This document shows, piece after piece, positions 27,112 through 37,461 of a stretch of DNA of 64,000 nucleotides. Source of the DNA: Allomuricauda sp. F6463D (GTDB lineage Bacteria > Bacteroidota > Bacteroidia > Flavobacteriales > Flavobacteriaceae). The stretch lies in contig NZ_JALKAN010000002.1 in NCBI RefSeq assembly GCF_023015965.1, positions 62,001-126,000 of the forward strand, in the 5' to 3' direction. The notes below the pieces were generated by a model. The model saw only the letters and a program-made list of their open reading frames with translations. It searched no databases and had not been told where the DNA came from. The translations under genes and the position numbers were made by a program. Each line of letters begins with the position of its first letter. The stretch's first letter is position 1.

Positions 27112-28236
27112 ATGGCAAGTAAAATTGAAGTAAAAGACTTACTGGAAGCAGGTGTGCATTTTGGACACCTAACAAGAAAGTGGAATCCAAACATGGCTCC
27201 TTACATCTACATGGAGCGTAACGGAATCCACGTAATCAATCTCTACAAAACGGTTGCAAAACTTGACGAGGCTAACGAAGCCCTTAAAAAAATTGCATCC
27301 TCAGGAAGAAAAATCCTTTTTGTAGCCACAAAAAAACAAGCAAAAGACATAGTAGCGGACAAAGTATCCAAAGTAAACATGCCTTACATCACAGAAAGAT
27401 GGCCCGGCGGTATGTTGACCAACTTTGTTACTATCCGTAAAGCTGTTAAAAAAATGGCTGCTATCGACCGCATGAAGAAAGACGGAACCTTTAACACGCT
27501 TTCTAAAAAAGAAAGACTACAGGTTGACCGTTTACGTGCGAAATTAGATAAAAACTTAGGGTCTATAGCCGACATGACGCGTTTGCCAGGTGCACTTTTT
27601 ATAGTTGACACCATGCGTGAGCACATTGCAGTAAAAGAAGCTCAAAAATTGAACATTCCAATTTTTGCAATGGTAGATACCAACTCTGATCCTCGCGATG
27701 TGGATTATGCTGTTCCCTCTAACGATGACGCAGGCAAATCCATTGAAATCATTATGGAATCCGTAACACAAGCAGTTGCTGAAGGTTTAGAAGAGCGCAA
27801 GAGCGAAAAAACTGGTGGAAAAGACAAGGAAGAAGCTCCTAAAAATGAGGAAAAAAAGGCTGAATCTACCCCAAAGAAAGAGGAAAAAGCCGCTGAAGAA
27901 AAACCAGCAAAAAAAGCTGAAGCTGCTCCAAAGAAAGAAGAAGAGCCTGTTAAGGAAAAACCTGCAAAACAAGAAGAGGCCAAACCAGAAGACCTTACCA
28001 AAATTGAAGGTATAGGACCAAAAGCCGCCGAAGCTTTGGCCGCCAATGGTGTAGGCACTTACGCTGAGCTAGCTGCCTCCGATGCTGATAAGGTAAAGGA
28101 AATCTTGAGCGAAGCCAGCTCAACCTTAGCTCATTTAGACCCAACGTCTTGGCCGAAACAGGCTAAAATGGCGGCTGATGGTAAATGGGACGAACTTAAA
28201 GAATGGCAAGACAACGTTAAAGGAGGAGTTGAATAA
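27112..28236 (+). CDS. rpsB: 30S ribosomal protein S2 with C-terminal Lys/Glu linker and helix-hairpin-helix domain
   Basis: Start at ATG 27112 (MASKIEVKDLLEAGVHFGH); the frame is open further upstream but not conserved there. Residues 1-225 are ordinary S2 (THLTRKWNPNM-type entry, RWPGGMLTNF, RLPGALFIVDT, IPIFAMVDTNSDP). Residues about 226-290 are a linker of Lys, Glu, Ala and Pro. From about 291 there is a DUF4332/helix-hairpin-helix-like domain with KIEGIGPKAAEALAANGVGTYAELA and a tail containing TSWPKQAKMAADGKWDELK. The total is 374 residues against about 240-260 for most S2. It forms an operon with tsf, 80 bp downstream. Confidence 0.96.
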   Translation: MASKIEVKDLLEAGVHFGHLTRKWNPNMAPYIYMERNGIHVINLYKTVAKLDEANEALKKIASSGRKILFVATKKQAKDIVADKVSKVNMPYITERWPGGMLTNFVTIRKAVKKMAAIDRMKKDGTFNTLSKKERLQVDRLRAKLDKNLGSIADMTRLPGALFIVDTMREHIAVKEAQKLNIPIFAMVDTNSDPRDVDYAVPSNDDAGKSIEIIMESVTQAVAEGLEERKSEKTGGKDKEEAPKNEEKKAESTPKKEEKAAEEKPAKKAEAAPKKEEEPVKEKPAKQEEAKPEDLTKIEGIGPKAAEALAANGVGTYAELAASDADKVKEILSEASSTLAHLDPTSWPKQAKMAADGKWDELKEWQDNVKGGVE

Positions 28237-28316
28237 ACCCCAACATATTTAACCTTGTCCTAACACAAACACTTGCATAGTGTTTTACTTTACATAAAAT
28301 TTAAAAAGAAAAGAAA

Positions 28317-29141
28317 ATGGCAAAGATTACCGCCGCAGAGGTAAATAAACTAAGAAAGACCACCGGAGCTGGAATGATGGATTGCAAAAAAGCTTTGGTT
28401 GAAGCAGAAGGTGATTTTGAACAAGCAATAGAGATCCTAAGGAAAAAAGGTCAAAAAGTTGCAGCAAAAAGAGCAGACAGAGAATCTTCTGAAGGTGCAG
28501 CTATCGCAAAAGTAAATGGAGATAACACCCAAGGTGTAGTGATCTCTTTGAATTGTGAAACAGACTTTGTTGCCAAGAACGATACTTTTGTTAAGCTTGC
28601 AAACGATTTAGCTGATTTGGCACTAGGTTTTGATGACAAAGACAGCTTTCTTGCCGCATCCATCGATGGAATCAGCGTTAATGAAAAATTAACTGAACAA
28701 ACCGGTGTTATAGGTGAGAAAATCGAAATAGGAAGCTTTGAAAAACTGAACGCCCCATTTGTAGGGTCATATATTCATGCTGGAAACAAAATTGCTACTT
28801 TGGTTGGATTGTCCGCCAATGTTGATGGTGCCGCTGAAGCAGCAAAAGATGTTGCTATGCAAGCTGCTGCCATGAACCCGGTAGCTTTGAACGAAGATGG
28901 CGTTGACCAATCAATTATTGATAAAGAAATCGAGATTGCCAAAGATCAATTGAGAACAGAAGGTAAGCCAGAAGATATGTTGGATAAAATTGCTCAAGGC
29001 AAATTGAAACGTTTCTTTAAAGACAACACTTTGGTAAACCAAGCTTTCATAAAAGATAGCAAACAAAGTGTGGCCCAATACGTTAAATCTGTAGATTCTA
29101 GCTTAGAAGTTGCTGGATTTGCACGAGTGGCACTTGGTTAA
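28317..29141 (+). CDS. tsf: Elongation factor Ts
   Basis: A 274-residue nucleotide-exchange factor for EF-Tu. The N-terminal UBA-like domain has VNKLRKTTGAGMMDCKKALVEAEGD; the core has AKVNGDNTQGVVISLNCETDFVAKND, the TDFV motif that contacts EF-Tu. It follows rpsB as in most bacteria and ends at a strong terminator. Confidence 0.98.
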   Translation: MAKITAAEVNKLRKTTGAGMMDCKKALVEAEGDFEQAIEILRKKGQKVAAKRADRESSEGAAIAKVNGDNTQGVVISLNCETDFVAKNDTFVKLANDLADLALGFDDKDSFLAASIDGISVNEKLTEQTGVIGEKIEIGSFEKLNAPFVGSYIHAGNKIATLVGLSANVDGAAEAAKDVAMQAAAMNPVALNEDGVDQSIIDKEIEIAKDQLRTEGKPEDMLDKIAQGKLKRFFKDNTLVNQAFIKDSKQSVAQYVKSVDSSLEVAGFARVALG

Positions 29142-29161
29142 TTTACCAAAAACATAAATTC

Positions 29162-29194
29162 AAAAACCGCTTCCTTAAGGAAGCGGTTTTTTTT
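29162..29194 (+). terminator. Rho-independent terminator after tsf
   Basis: Stem AAAAACCGCTTCC / GGAAGCGGTTTTT with loop TTAA, followed by eight T. Confidence 0.93.
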
Positions 29195-29243
29195 GTTCCA
29201 ATATCTAACCAAGAATTCTTCATTTCCCATAAATAATTTTGAT

Positions 29244-29251
29244 TATTTTTG
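29244..29251 (+). promoter_or_regulatory. -7 box of the pyrH-frr promoter
   Basis: TATTTTTG ends 22 bp before the pyrH ATG at 29274 and lies behind the tsf terminator, so pyrH-frr has its own promoter. No clear -33 TTTG is seen at the usual spacing. Confidence 0.6.
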
Positions 29252-29273
29252 TCCGGACTTCAATAAACTTTTA

Positions 29274-29981
29274 ATGCACTACAAAAGAATTTTATTAAAA
29301 TTAAGCGGAGAAGCCCTAATGGGCGAGCAACAGTATGGTATTGATGCCAAACGATTGGAAGGATATGCCGAAGAAATAAAATCCGTTATCGACAAAGGTG
29401 TTGAAGTTGCCATCGTAATTGGGGGAGGAAACATTTTTAGAGGACTAGCCGGTGCCAGCCAGGGAATGGACCGGGTTCAAGGCGATCACATGGGAATGTT
29501 GGCCACCGTAATCAATGGTCTTGCACTACAAAGTGCACTTGAATTGAAAGAAGTGCAAACTAGATTGCAATCCGCTATAAAAATCAATGAGGTAGCCGAA
29601 CCTTTTATTCGAAGAAGAGCTATTCGCCATTTGGAAAAAGGAAGGGTAGTAATCTTTGGAGGTGGAACAGGGAACCCTTATTTCACCACGGATTCTGCGG
29701 CGGTTTTACGGGCAATTGAAATAAAGGCAGATGTAATTTTAAAGGGAACACGTGTAGACGGCATTTACACTTCGGACCCCGAAAAAGACAAAAATGCAAC
29801 AAAATTCGACACTATTTCCTTTAACGATGTGCTTTCCAAAGGACTTAAGGTAATGGATACAACAGCATTTACGTTGAGTCAGGAAAACGAATTGCCCATT
29901 GTAGTTTTTGATATGAATACACGTGGCAACTTAATGAAAATAGTTTCTGGAGAAAATATTGGAACTGTGGTCAATGTTTAA
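29274..29981 (+). CDS. pyrH: UMP kinase
   Basis: A 235-residue hexameric UMP kinase of the amino acid kinase family. The start at 29274 ([17 protein letters not shown]) matches the family and lies after the promoter box. Motifs: [61 protein letters not shown]. It phosphorylates UMP to UDP for pyrimidine synthesis and is followed by frr as in many bacteria. Confidence 0.97.
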   Translation: MHYKRILLKLSGEALMGEQQYGIDAKRLEGYAEEIKSVIDKGVEVAIVIGGGNIFRGLAGASQGMDRVQGDHMGMLATVINGLALQSALELKEVQTRLQSAIKINEVAEPFIRRRAIRHLEKGRVVIFGGGTGNPYFTTDSAAVLRAIEIKADVILKGTRVDGIYTSDPEKDKNATKFDTISFNDVLSKGLKVMDTTAFTLSQENELPIVVFDMNTRGNLMKIVSGENIGTVVNV

Positions 29982-30023
29982 ATTGACAGATATTTGATTT
30001 TACTTTAAAAAAATTTCTAAGTT

Positions 30024-30578
30024 ATGAACGAAGACGTAAAATTTATTCTTGATAGCACAAAAGAAAACATGGATGCCAGTATTGATCACTTGCAAAAGGC
30101 ATTAACAAAAATAAGGGCCGGTAAGGCCAGTCCCATGATGCTATCCACGGTAATGGTAGATTACTACGGGTCACAGACGCCACTATCCCAAGTATCCAAT
30201 ATCAACACTCCCGATGCTCGAACCCTCTCTGTTCAGCCGTGGGAAAAAAATCTTCTTGGCGAAATAGAAACTGCTATCATGAATTCCAATTTAGGCTTTA
30301 ACCCCATGAACAATGGGGAAATGGTTATCATCAATGTTCCTCCATTAACCGAAGAAAGAAGAATACAATTGACAAAACAGGCTAAATCCGAAGCCGAAGA
30401 TGCCAAAGTAAGTATCCGAAGTGCCAGACAGGATGCCAACAAAGAACTAAAAGCATTGGATATTTCTGAAGATTTATTAAAAAATGCCGAAGTGGATGTC
30501 CAAGAGCTAACCAATACTTTTAGCGATAAGGTGGATACTATCTTGACTTCCAAAGAGGCCGAGATCATGAAGGTTTAA
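30024..30578 (+). CDS. frr: Ribosome recycling factor
   Basis: A 184-residue RRF with KALTKIRAGKASPMML, YYGSQTPLSQVSNINTPDAR, PPLTEERRIQLTKQAKSEAEDAKVSIR-type helices and a C-terminal three-helix bundle. It splits post-termination ribosomes together with EF-G. Confidence 0.98.
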   Translation: MNEDVKFILDSTKENMDASIDHLQKALTKIRAGKASPMMLSTVMVDYYGSQTPLSQVSNINTPDARTLSVQPWEKNLLGEIETAIMNSNLGFNPMNNGEMVIINVPPLTEERRIQLTKQAKSEAEDAKVSIRSARQDANKELKALDISEDLLKNAEVDVQELTNTFSDKVDTILTSKEAEIMKV

Positions 30579-30653
30579 AACTTGAATTTTGGCAAGATTC
30601 TTTCCTAGGAACACAACATTTCATTTTCTACCTTTGCGCCCAACAAAACCCAT

Positions 30654-33053
30654 ATGGTAGCAAAGCTCACTAAAGGATTTTGGCCTAAGGTCGCAAGAAT
30701 CATCCTTCGTAATAGAATCCTTATTCTTTTAGGAGTAGTTGCTTTTACTGTATTCTTGGCAATGCAGTGGAAAAATATGCGGTTTTCCAATACGGAGGCC
30801 AACATTCTGCCCGATGACCACCCAGCAACGGTTGAATATAGCCTGTTCACTAAAATATTTGGAGAAGAAGGCAATGCCATTGTTTTGGCCATTAAAGATT
30901 CCTCCCTCTTCACCCCAAAAAACTTCAATAGATGGAACACGCTAAGTAAACAGCTCGACGCATTTCCAGAAGTTGATTATGTGATTTCGTTGGAGAACTT
31001 AAAAGAGCTTAAAAAGGATAGCGAGACCCAGACGTTCGTCATGGAACTTTTAATTCCATCCCCCCCACAAACCAAACAGGAAATAGATTCTATAAAAAAC
31101 CATTTGTTCAATGAACTTCCATTCTACGACAATTTGGTTTACAACCCAAATACCGGAACCATTCAAACCGTTGTTTATTTGGACAAGGATATTATGAACA
31201 CCGAGGTCAGGAATGAGTTTATTTTAAATGACCTTGGAGAACTAGTTAACAATTTTGAAGAAGAGACCCAAATGGATGTGAGGGTTTCCGGTATGCCATA
31301 CATCAGAACCTGGAACACAAAGTCCATTGTGGATGAAATTGGTCTTTTTATTTTAGGCGCACTATTGGTCACCTCTATTATATTTTTCTTTTTCTTTAGA
31401 AGTTTCAGGGCCACATTCATCTCCATGTGTGTTGTGATCATTGGCGTAATGTGGGCATTTGGGATTTTAGGATTATTACAGTACGAAATCACCATCCTGA
31501 CTGCCTTAATACCCCCACTGATCATTGTTATCGGTATTCCTAATTGTATTTTTCTTATTAACAAATATCAGCAAGAGGTTAAAAAACACGGCAACCAAGC
31601 ATTATCGTTACAAAGGGTAATATCTAAAATTGGCAATGCAACGTTAATGACAAACATTACCACGGCATCAGGCTTTGCAACCTTTATCATATTGGACAGC
31701 CAATTACTTCGTGAATTTGGTATCGTGGCTTCCATGAACATTATTGGAATTTTTATTCTATCCTTATTGATCATACCCATTATTTACAGCTTTATGCCGC
31801 TTCCCAAAACCAAGCATCTAAAGCATCTCAATAAAAAATGGATGGATATTTTTGTCAACTGGATGGAAAATATGGTAAGAAACCATAGGATTGCCGTTTA
31901 TATTACAACCGTTGCCGTTTTGGTGCTGAGCATTATTGGAATTTACCAGATGAGGATTACGGGAAGTAGGATTGAAGACCTCCCAAAGAAAAGTCACTTT
32001 TATAAGGATATCCAGTTTTTTGAGGCAGAGTTTGATGGAATTATGCCCATGGAAATTGTTGTTGACACCAAACGAAAGAACGGGGTAGTTAAACCGGCAA
32101 CGTTAAAACGAATGGACCAGCTAGGTACGGTAATCGACGAAATTCCAGAGCTTTCCAGACCTATTTCCATTGTGGACTTGGTCAAATACTCCAAACAGGC
32201 ATTTTATAACGGAATTCCAAAGTACTATCAACTACCGACCAGTCAGGAGAACACATTTATAATGAATGCTGTTCAAAAATCATCTACCGATGGGACAGAT
32301 CTTTTACAAAGTTTTGTGGACAGTACCGGTCAGATTACACGTTTAACGACCTACATGCGCGATGTTAAAATTGACCGTATGGAGGAAATAGAGAAAGATG
32401 TACAGGAAGCCATCATCAAACAGTTCCCTGCTGAGAGATACACCGTTTATATGACCGGTAAGGCACTCTTGTTCCTAAAGGGAACAAAGTATCTAGTGAA
32501 GAACCTCCTGTTGTCCCTAGCTTTGGCCATTGGATTAATATCCTTATTTATGGCCTATCTCTTTCGGTCCTATAAAATGGTCATCATATCCCTGGTTCCC
32601 AATTTATTGCCATTGGTAATCACGGCAGGAGTAATGGGCTTTTTGGGCGTTCCTATAAAACCTTCTACCATTCTTGTTTTCAGCATTGCTTTTGGCATAT
32701 CGGTAGACGACACTATTCACTTTTTGGCCAAATACCGGCAGGAGCTTACCGCAAACCGCTGGCATATTAAAAAATCGGTGTATGCTGCATTAAGGGAAAC
32801 CGGGGTAAGTATGTTCTACACCTCTATTGTTTTATTCTTCGGGTTTTCTGTCTTTATCATTTCAAGTTTTGGCGGTACAAAAGCTCTGGGAGGTCTTGTA
32901 TCAGCAACATTGTTGTTCGCCATGCTGTCCAACCTGATTTTATTGCCTTCACTACTTCTTTCTTTGGAAAGAAGTATTGCCAACAAACAAGTGCTCAAAA
33001 AACCTCAAATTGACATTTTACCCAAAGAAGAGGATAACTTAAAAGATAAATAG
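30654..33053 (+). CDS. RND superfamily permease (MMPL/HAE3-like)
   Basis: A 799-residue inner-membrane protein with two repeats of one helix, one periplasmic domain and five helices. The repeat signature is clear in the second half: [24 protein letters not shown], where the Asp pair is typical of proton-driven RND pumps, and in the first half [24 protein letters not shown], where these Asp are absent. It probably exports or flips lipids or hydrophobic compounds without an outer-membrane channel of its own nearby. The substrate is unknown. Confidence 0.88.
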   Translation: MVAKLTKGFWPKVARIILRNRILILLGVVAFTVFLAMQWKNMRFSNTEANILPDDHPATVEYSLFTKIFGEEGNAIVLAIKDSSLFTPKNFNRWNTLSKQLDAFPEVDYVISLENLKELKKDSETQTFVMELLIPSPPQTKQEIDSIKNHLFNELPFYDNLVYNPNTGTIQTVVYLDKDIMNTEVRNEFILNDLGELVNNFEEETQMDVRVSGMPYIRTWNTKSIVDEIGLFILGALLVTSIIFFFFFRSFRATFISMCVVIIGVMWAFGILGLLQYEITILTALIPPLIIVIGIPNCIFLINKYQQEVKKHGNQALSLQRVISKIGNATLMTNITTASGFATFIILDSQLLREFGIVASMNIIGIFILSLLIIPIIYSFMPLPKTKHLKHLNKKWMDIFVNWMENMVRNHRIAVYITTVAVLVLSIIGIYQMRITGSRIEDLPKKSHFYKDIQFFEAEFDGIMPMEIVVDTKRKNGVVKPATLKRMDQLGTVIDEIPELSRPISIVDLVKYSKQAFYNGIPKYYQLPTSQENTFIMNAVQKSSTDGTDLLQSFVDSTGQITRLTTYMRDVKIDRMEEIEKDVQEAIIKQFPAERYTVYMTGKALLFLKGTKYLVKNLLLSLALAIGLISLFMAYLFRSYKMVIISLVPNLLPLVITAGVMGFLGVPIKPSTILVFSIAFGISVDDTIHFLAKYRQELTANRWHIKKSVYAALRETGVSMFYTSIVLFFGFSVFIISSFGGTKALGGLVSATLLFAMLSNLILLPSLLLSLERSIANKQVLKKPQIDILPKEEDNLKDK

Positions 33054-33060
33054 TGTTTGC

Positions 33061-33102
33061 AACGACCATAAAATAGGTCGTTCCATTGCCATCTTTTTTT
33101 TA
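33061..33102 (+). terminator. Hairpin and T-run after the RND gene
   Basis: AACGACC / GGTCGTT with an 8-nt loop; an eight-T run starts about 10 bp later. It is a moderate terminator before asnS. Confidence 0.6.
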
Positions 33103-33144
33103 TCAAAAACCTATCTTTACCAATTAAATTACCATAGTCTTATA

Positions 33145-34578
33145 ATGATGTCTTATTCCATAAAAGAATTGCTAGAAAAGCAACCCGTAGGAGATTCCGT
33201 TGAAGTGAATGGATGGGTAAAAACATTTAGAAGCAACAGGTTTATAGCCTTGAACGATGGTTCAACCATTCATAATCTACAATGTGTCGTAGATTTTGAA
33301 AATTTGGACGAAGGTTTGCTTAAACAAATTTCAACAGGAGCTGCCCTTAAGATCACCGGAACTTTGGAGGAAAGCCAAGGTCGTGGGCAAAGTGTGGAAA
33401 TACAGGTCACTGATATATTTGTACATGGCACGGCGGATCCCGAGACCTATCCCATTCAACCAAAAAAGCACTCATTGGAGTTTTTAAGGGAAAAAGCACA
33501 TTTAAGGGTTAGAACCAATACGTTTTCTGCGGTAATGCGGGTAAGGTCCATGCTTTCCTTTGCCGTACACAGCTATTTTCAAGAAAACGGTTTTTATTAC
33601 ATGCACGCCCCCATCATCACAGGATCCGATGCGGAGGGCGCAGGGGAAATGTTCCGTGTTTCCACACTGGATACCAAGAACCCTCCTTTGAAAGAAAACG
33701 GTGAGGTGGATTATTCCGAAGACTTTTTTGGAAAAGAGACTAATCTTACTGTATCCGGTCAGTTAGAAGCTGAGACTTACGCTATGGGACTCGGCAAGGT
33801 TTACACTTTTGGACCCACGTTTAGGGCCGAAAACTCCAATACATCGCGCCACTTGGCAGAATTTTGGATGATTGAACCAGAAATGGCCTTTTTTGATCTG
33901 GACGCCAATATGGATCTTGCAGAAGATTTTATAAAATATATTATCCAGTATGTTTTGGACCATTGCCAGGATGATTTGCAATTCTTGGAAAAACGTCTTT
34001 TGGACGAAGAGAAGACCAAGCCACAGCAGGAGCGTTCGGAAATGGCATTGATAGAAAAGTTGCAATTTGTAGTTCAAAACAATTTCAAAAGGGTATCTTA
34101 TACCGAAGCTGTTGAGATATTAAGAAACAGCAAGCCAAATAAAAAGAAGAAATTTCAATTCGTAATTGACGAGTGGGGAGCTGATCTTCAAAGTGAACAC
34201 GAACGGTATTTGGTGGAAAAACACTTTAAGTGTCCTGTTATTCTTTTTGATTACCCAGCCAATATCAAGGCATTTTATATGCGTTTAAACGAAGACGGCA
34301 AAACAGTACGCGCCATGGACGTACTCTTCCCTGGAATTGGTGAAATAGTTGGTGGTTCACAACGTGAGGAACGCTTGGACGTGCTACAACAAAAAATTAA
34401 AGAACTGGATATCGACGAAAAAGAGCTTTGGTGGTACTTAGATTTGAGAAAATTTGGTACAGCAGTACACAGTGGTTTTGGACTTGGATTCGAACGCATG
34501 GTCCAATTCGCAACCGGAATGGGTAACATCAGAGACGTAATTCCTTACCCAAGAACACCTCAAAATGCAGAGTTTTAA
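33145..34578 (+). CDS. asnS: Asparaginyl-tRNA synthetase
   Basis: A 477-residue class II synthetase with an N-terminal OB fold ([22 protein letters not shown], residues 17-38) and the catalytic domain with motif 2 ([25 protein letters not shown]) and motif 3 ([31 protein letters not shown], split across two blocks). The sequence [12 protein letters not shown] and [13 protein letters not shown] supports AsnRS rather than AspRS. It lies 48 bp before rpoN. Confidence 0.97.
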   Translation: MMSYSIKELLEKQPVGDSVEVNGWVKTFRSNRFIALNDGSTIHNLQCVVDFENLDEGLLKQISTGAALKITGTLEESQGRGQSVEIQVTDIFVHGTADPETYPIQPKKHSLEFLREKAHLRVRTNTFSAVMRVRSMLSFAVHSYFQENGFYYMHAPIITGSDAEGAGEMFRVSTLDTKNPPLKENGEVDYSEDFFGKETNLTVSGQLEAETYAMGLGKVYTFGPTFRAENSNTSRHLAEFWMIEPEMAFFDLDANMDLAEDFIKYIIQYVLDHCQDDLQFLEKRLLDEEKTKPQQERSEMALIEKLQFVVQNNFKRVSYTEAVEILRNSKPNKKKKFQFVIDEWGADLQSEHERYLVEKHFKCPVILFDYPANIKAFYMRLNEDGKTVRAMDVLFPGIGEIVGGSQREERLDVLQQKIKELDIDEKELWWYLDLRKFGTAVHSGFGLGFERMVQFATGMGNIRDVIPYPRTPQNAEF

Positions 34579-34626
34579 TTTGAATTTATTAATTTAAAGG
34601 AAGTAAGGTTGTAAAAATCAATCCGT

Positions 34627-36084
34627 ATGCTGAAACAACATCTACAGTTTAAGCTTTCCCAAAAACTGTCTCCACAGCAGATTCAGCTCATGAAACTTAT
34701 TCAATTGCCCACACAGGCCTTTGAACAAAAGTTAAAACAAGAGTTGGAAGAAAACCCTGCTTTGGAAAGTGGAAAAGAAGAAACCGATGTTTTGGATGAT
34801 GTTTATGAGGACACCTACGATGATTCCGGTGACAATGAAAACATAGATACCGAGGAAATCAACATTGATGATTACCTCAGTGACGATGAAATTCCGGATT
34901 ACCGTACACAAGCAAACAACTATAGTGCCGATGATGACGATAAAAGGGTGCCCTATGCCGCAGGAACATCTTTCAACCAATATTTACTCAATCAGCTCAA
35001 TACAGTATACCTAAACGACCAAGAATGGGCAATTGCGGAATTTTTGGTTGGCAGTGTGGATGAAAGCGGTTATATACGCAGACCACTTGCGGACATTATG
35101 GATGACCTCGCCTTTACACAAAACATTTATATTGAAGAGGAAAAAATCGAAGAGGTGCTTAAGATCGTTCAAGATTTAGACCCTCCCGGGGTGGCTGCAC
35201 GTTCTTTGGATGAGTGCTTGATTATTCAACTTGAACGAAAAGAGCAAAAACCATCCGTAGAACTGGCCATTAGCATTTTAAAAAGGTCTTTTGATCATTT
35301 TACTAAGAAACACTATACCAAGCTTCAACAAAAGCACCATATTTCCGAAGATGAACTTAAAGAGGCTATTTCAGAAATAGAAAAACTCAATCCAAAACCA
35401 GGTGGAGCGTACTCTGGAAACACCCGCATGATTGAGCATATTGTACCGGATTTCTCCATTAAAATTGTTGATGGCGAACTGGAACTTACCCTTAACGGAA
35501 GAAACGCCCCAGAACTTCATGTTTCCAAAGATTACAGTAATATGCTGGAAGGGTACAAAAATGCCAAAGAAAAATCGAAGTCGCAAAAGGACACGGTAAT
35601 GTTCATCAAACAAAAGTTAGATGCGGCAAAATGGTTCATTGACGCCATAAAACAGCGTCAACAGACACTCTTTATCACTATGAGCACCATAATGGAATAT
35701 CAGAAAGAATATTTTATGACCGGTGATGAGAGAAAATTGCGCCCCATGATCTTAAAAGATATTGCGGACAAAATTAACATGGATGTTTCCACGGTTTCCC
35801 GGGTAGCGAACAGTAAATATGTAGATACACCCTATGGAACCAAATTGATTAAGGATTTCTTTTCTGAATCCATGAAGAATGAACAAGGAGAAGATGTTTC
35901 AACCAAGGAAATAAAAAAGATTCTGGAGACCGTTATCAACGACGAAGAAAAGAAAAAACCGCTTACAGATGCAAAATTGGCAAAAATTCTGAAAGAAAGA
36001 GGCTATCCCATAGCCCGACGAACTGTTGCCAAATATCGGGAACAGCTGGGCATACCCGTGGCAAGGTTAAGAAAGGAGATTTAA
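34627..36084 (+). CDS. rpoN: RNA polymerase sigma-54 factor
   Basis: A 485-residue sigma-54 with all regions: activator-interacting region I at residues 1-45 (QKLSPQQIQLMKLIQLPTQAF), acidic region II at about 50-105, core-binding region, and the C-terminal DNA-binding part with DVSTVSRVANSKYV and the RpoN box ARRTVAKYREQLGIP near residues 462-476. No enhancer-binding activator is encoded in the window. The stop codon overlaps the start of the next gene. Confidence 0.97.
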   Translation: MLKQHLQFKLSQKLSPQQIQLMKLIQLPTQAFEQKLKQELEENPALESGKEETDVLDDVYEDTYDDSGDNENIDTEEINIDDYLSDDEIPDYRTQANNYSADDDDKRVPYAAGTSFNQYLLNQLNTVYLNDQEWAIAEFLVGSVDESGYIRRPLADIMDDLAFTQNIYIEEEKIEEVLKIVQDLDPPGVAARSLDECLIIQLERKEQKPSVELAISILKRSFDHFTKKHYTKLQQKHHISEDELKEAISEIEKLNPKPGGAYSGNTRMIEHIVPDFSIKIVDGELELTLNGRNAPELHVSKDYSNMLEGYKNAKEKSKSQKDTVMFIKQKLDAAKWFIDAIKQRQQTLFITMSTIMEYQKEYFMTGDERKLRPMILKDIADKINMDVSTVSRVANSKYVDTPYGTKLIKDFFSESMKNEQGEDVSTKEIKKILETVINDEEKKKPLTDAKLAKILKERGYPIARRTVAKYREQLGIPVARLRKEI

Positions 36085-36686
36085 TGCGCCATATATTCCA
36101 AATTATATCTTACCTGTTCCACCCATTGTTTATACCAATAGGAGGTACAGTACTCTATTTTATGGTTGCCCCGTATAGCACCCTGGATACCCAGAGTGGT
36201 AATATACTACCCATTTTTATCCTTACCGTGATTATCCCTATCATCTTTTTTTTGATATTAAAAAACGTGGGGGTCATCAGCTCTATATTTTTACCTACCC
36301 TCCAAGAGCGCAAATATCCTCTATATATAAGCTGTATTATCTTTTTGATGATATTATATAAGGTAATCCCCAATAACTACGTACAAGAACTCTTTTACTA
36401 CTTTACAGGCTTGTTAACGGCAACCAGCGCCGCGCTAATACTACTGTTCTTTAAATTTAAGACAAGCATGCACCTATTGGGTATGGGAAGCATTCTTACC
36501 TATATGATTGCATTGAGTATACATTTTGAGACCAATATTACTCTTGCAATTAGCATGTTCACGCTTTTCACTGGTATGGTAGCCACTTCTAGATTGTACC
36601 TTAAAGCACATACAATAAACGAACTATTGATAGGATTTATTCTTGGCTGTTGTTCGCAATTGATTATTTTGAAATATTGGCTATAG
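36084..36686 (+). CDS. PAP2-like integral membrane protein
   Basis: A 200-residue protein with six hydrophobic segments, starting 1 bp inside rpoN. The segment SRLYLKAHTINELLIGFILG near residues 168-187 resembles the third phosphatase motif of PAP2 proteins (S-R-x5-H-x3-E/D), and KFKTSMHLLG near 126 the second, but the first motif is not clear. It may be a degenerate or specialised lipid phosphatase. It is translationally coupled to rpoN. The 3' end overlaps the convergent barrel gene by 6 bp. Confidence 0.7.
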   Translation: MRHIFQIISYLFHPLFIPIGGTVLYFMVAPYSTLDTQSGNILPIFILTVIIPIIFFLILKNVGVISSIFLPTLQERKYPLYISCIIFLMILYKVIPNNYVQELFYYFTGLLTATSAALILLFFKFKTSMHLLGMGSILTYMIALSIHFETNITLAISMFTLFTGMVATSRLYLKAHTINELLIGFILGCCSQLIILKYWL

Positions 36687-37385
36687 GATATAAAATATCA
36701 ATCCAATTCTCAAAACCTTAACATCGATAGGGGTACCCGATTCCATTACAACACTATCTTTAAACAATGTGGATAACCCATAATAGGCATGAACATTCCA
36801 TGTATTGTAGCCAAAATTTAATGTGACTCCGTATTGAAAACTTTCAATATCAGGGTTTGAAAAGCTAGTTGTTCCTTCTTCCATTACCAATTTAGATCTA
36901 GCAGAAAAAACATAACCGAACCTTGCACCAGCATAAATTCGCCAAAACTTATACTCATTCGCGGTAGAGGTCCTCCATCGTAATTCAAAGGGAAGCTCAA
37001 CTGTATGCATGCCCAATTTACTCCTGTTGAAATCTGATACATCCACGACTTCATATACAAGATCGTTTGATGATTCCGTGACAATCATATTGGAAAAATA
37101 GCTGTTCATAGCATATCCTAAGCCCAAACCGATACCAAAATTTCTTCTTTTGTTTAATGGAATGTCCTTAATAATACCAGCTTGAAGATTATAGGAAAAA
37201 CTACGTTGTACAACATCATCCGGTTTATCTAGAAGCATATTATATCCAACGCAAACATAAAATTGATCTTCCAGGTATCTGTCATCAGATTGATTGTCAT
37301 CCCCAATATTGGCTTGGCCAAATACGGATACCGACAGAATCAAAAAACAAATGCATGGTACAAATTTAAGTATGATACGAAACAT
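36681..37385 (-). CDS. PorT-family outer-membrane beta-barrel protein
   Basis: A 234-residue protein with signal peptide ending near VSVFGQ. After it come alternating hydrophobic strands typical of an eight-stranded barrel: FGIGLGLGYAMNSYF, HTVELPFELRWR, WRIYAGARFGYVF, FQYGVTLNFGYNTW, and a final strand VLRIGLIFYIL. HTVELPFELRWRT is the pattern of the PorT/OMP_b-brl_2 family. PorT itself belongs to the type IX secretion system, but identity with that subunit is not established here. It lies after two exbD genes, behind a terminator. Confidence 0.78.
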   Translation of the reverse strand: MFRIILKFVPCICFLILSVSVFGQANIGDDNQSDDRYLEDQFYVCVGYNMLLDKPDDVVQRSFSYNLQAGIIKDIPLNKRRNFGIGLGLGYAMNSYFSNMIVTESSNDLVYEVVDVSDFNRSKLGMHTVELPFELRWRTSTANEYKFWRIYAGARFGYVFSARSKLVMEEGTTSFSNPDIESFQYGVTLNFGYNTWNVHAYYGLSTLFKDSVVMESGTPIDVKVLRIGLIFYIL

Positions 37386-37410
37386 GATGTGATCAATATA
37401 TTAAACAAAA

Positions 37411-37438
37411 AACGCCCCAAATTAACATTTGGAGCGTT
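37411..37438 (-). terminator. Terminator of the exbB-exbD cluster
   Basis: On the minus strand AACGC-CCAAAT pairs with ATTTGG-GCGTT around a single mismatch, followed by TTTTTTG. It separates the exbD genes from the barrel gene. Confidence 0.8.
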
Positions 37439-37461
37439 TCCCACTAAATCTAAGCTATTGC

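Noticed and set aside
27705..28058. 117-codon minus-strand frame opposite the S2 linker
   Set aside because: Ser, Ala and Phe runs are the complement of the Lys/Glu-rich linker; a compositional artefact.
29193..29273. N-terminal extension of PyrH
   Set aside because: It would overlap the tsf terminator and the TATTTTTG box; the family starts at [12 protein letters not shown].
33080..33120. TATCTTTA box before asnS as promoter
   Set aside because: The last base differs from TAnnTTTG and the TTG upstream is 23 bp away; too weak to list as a feature.
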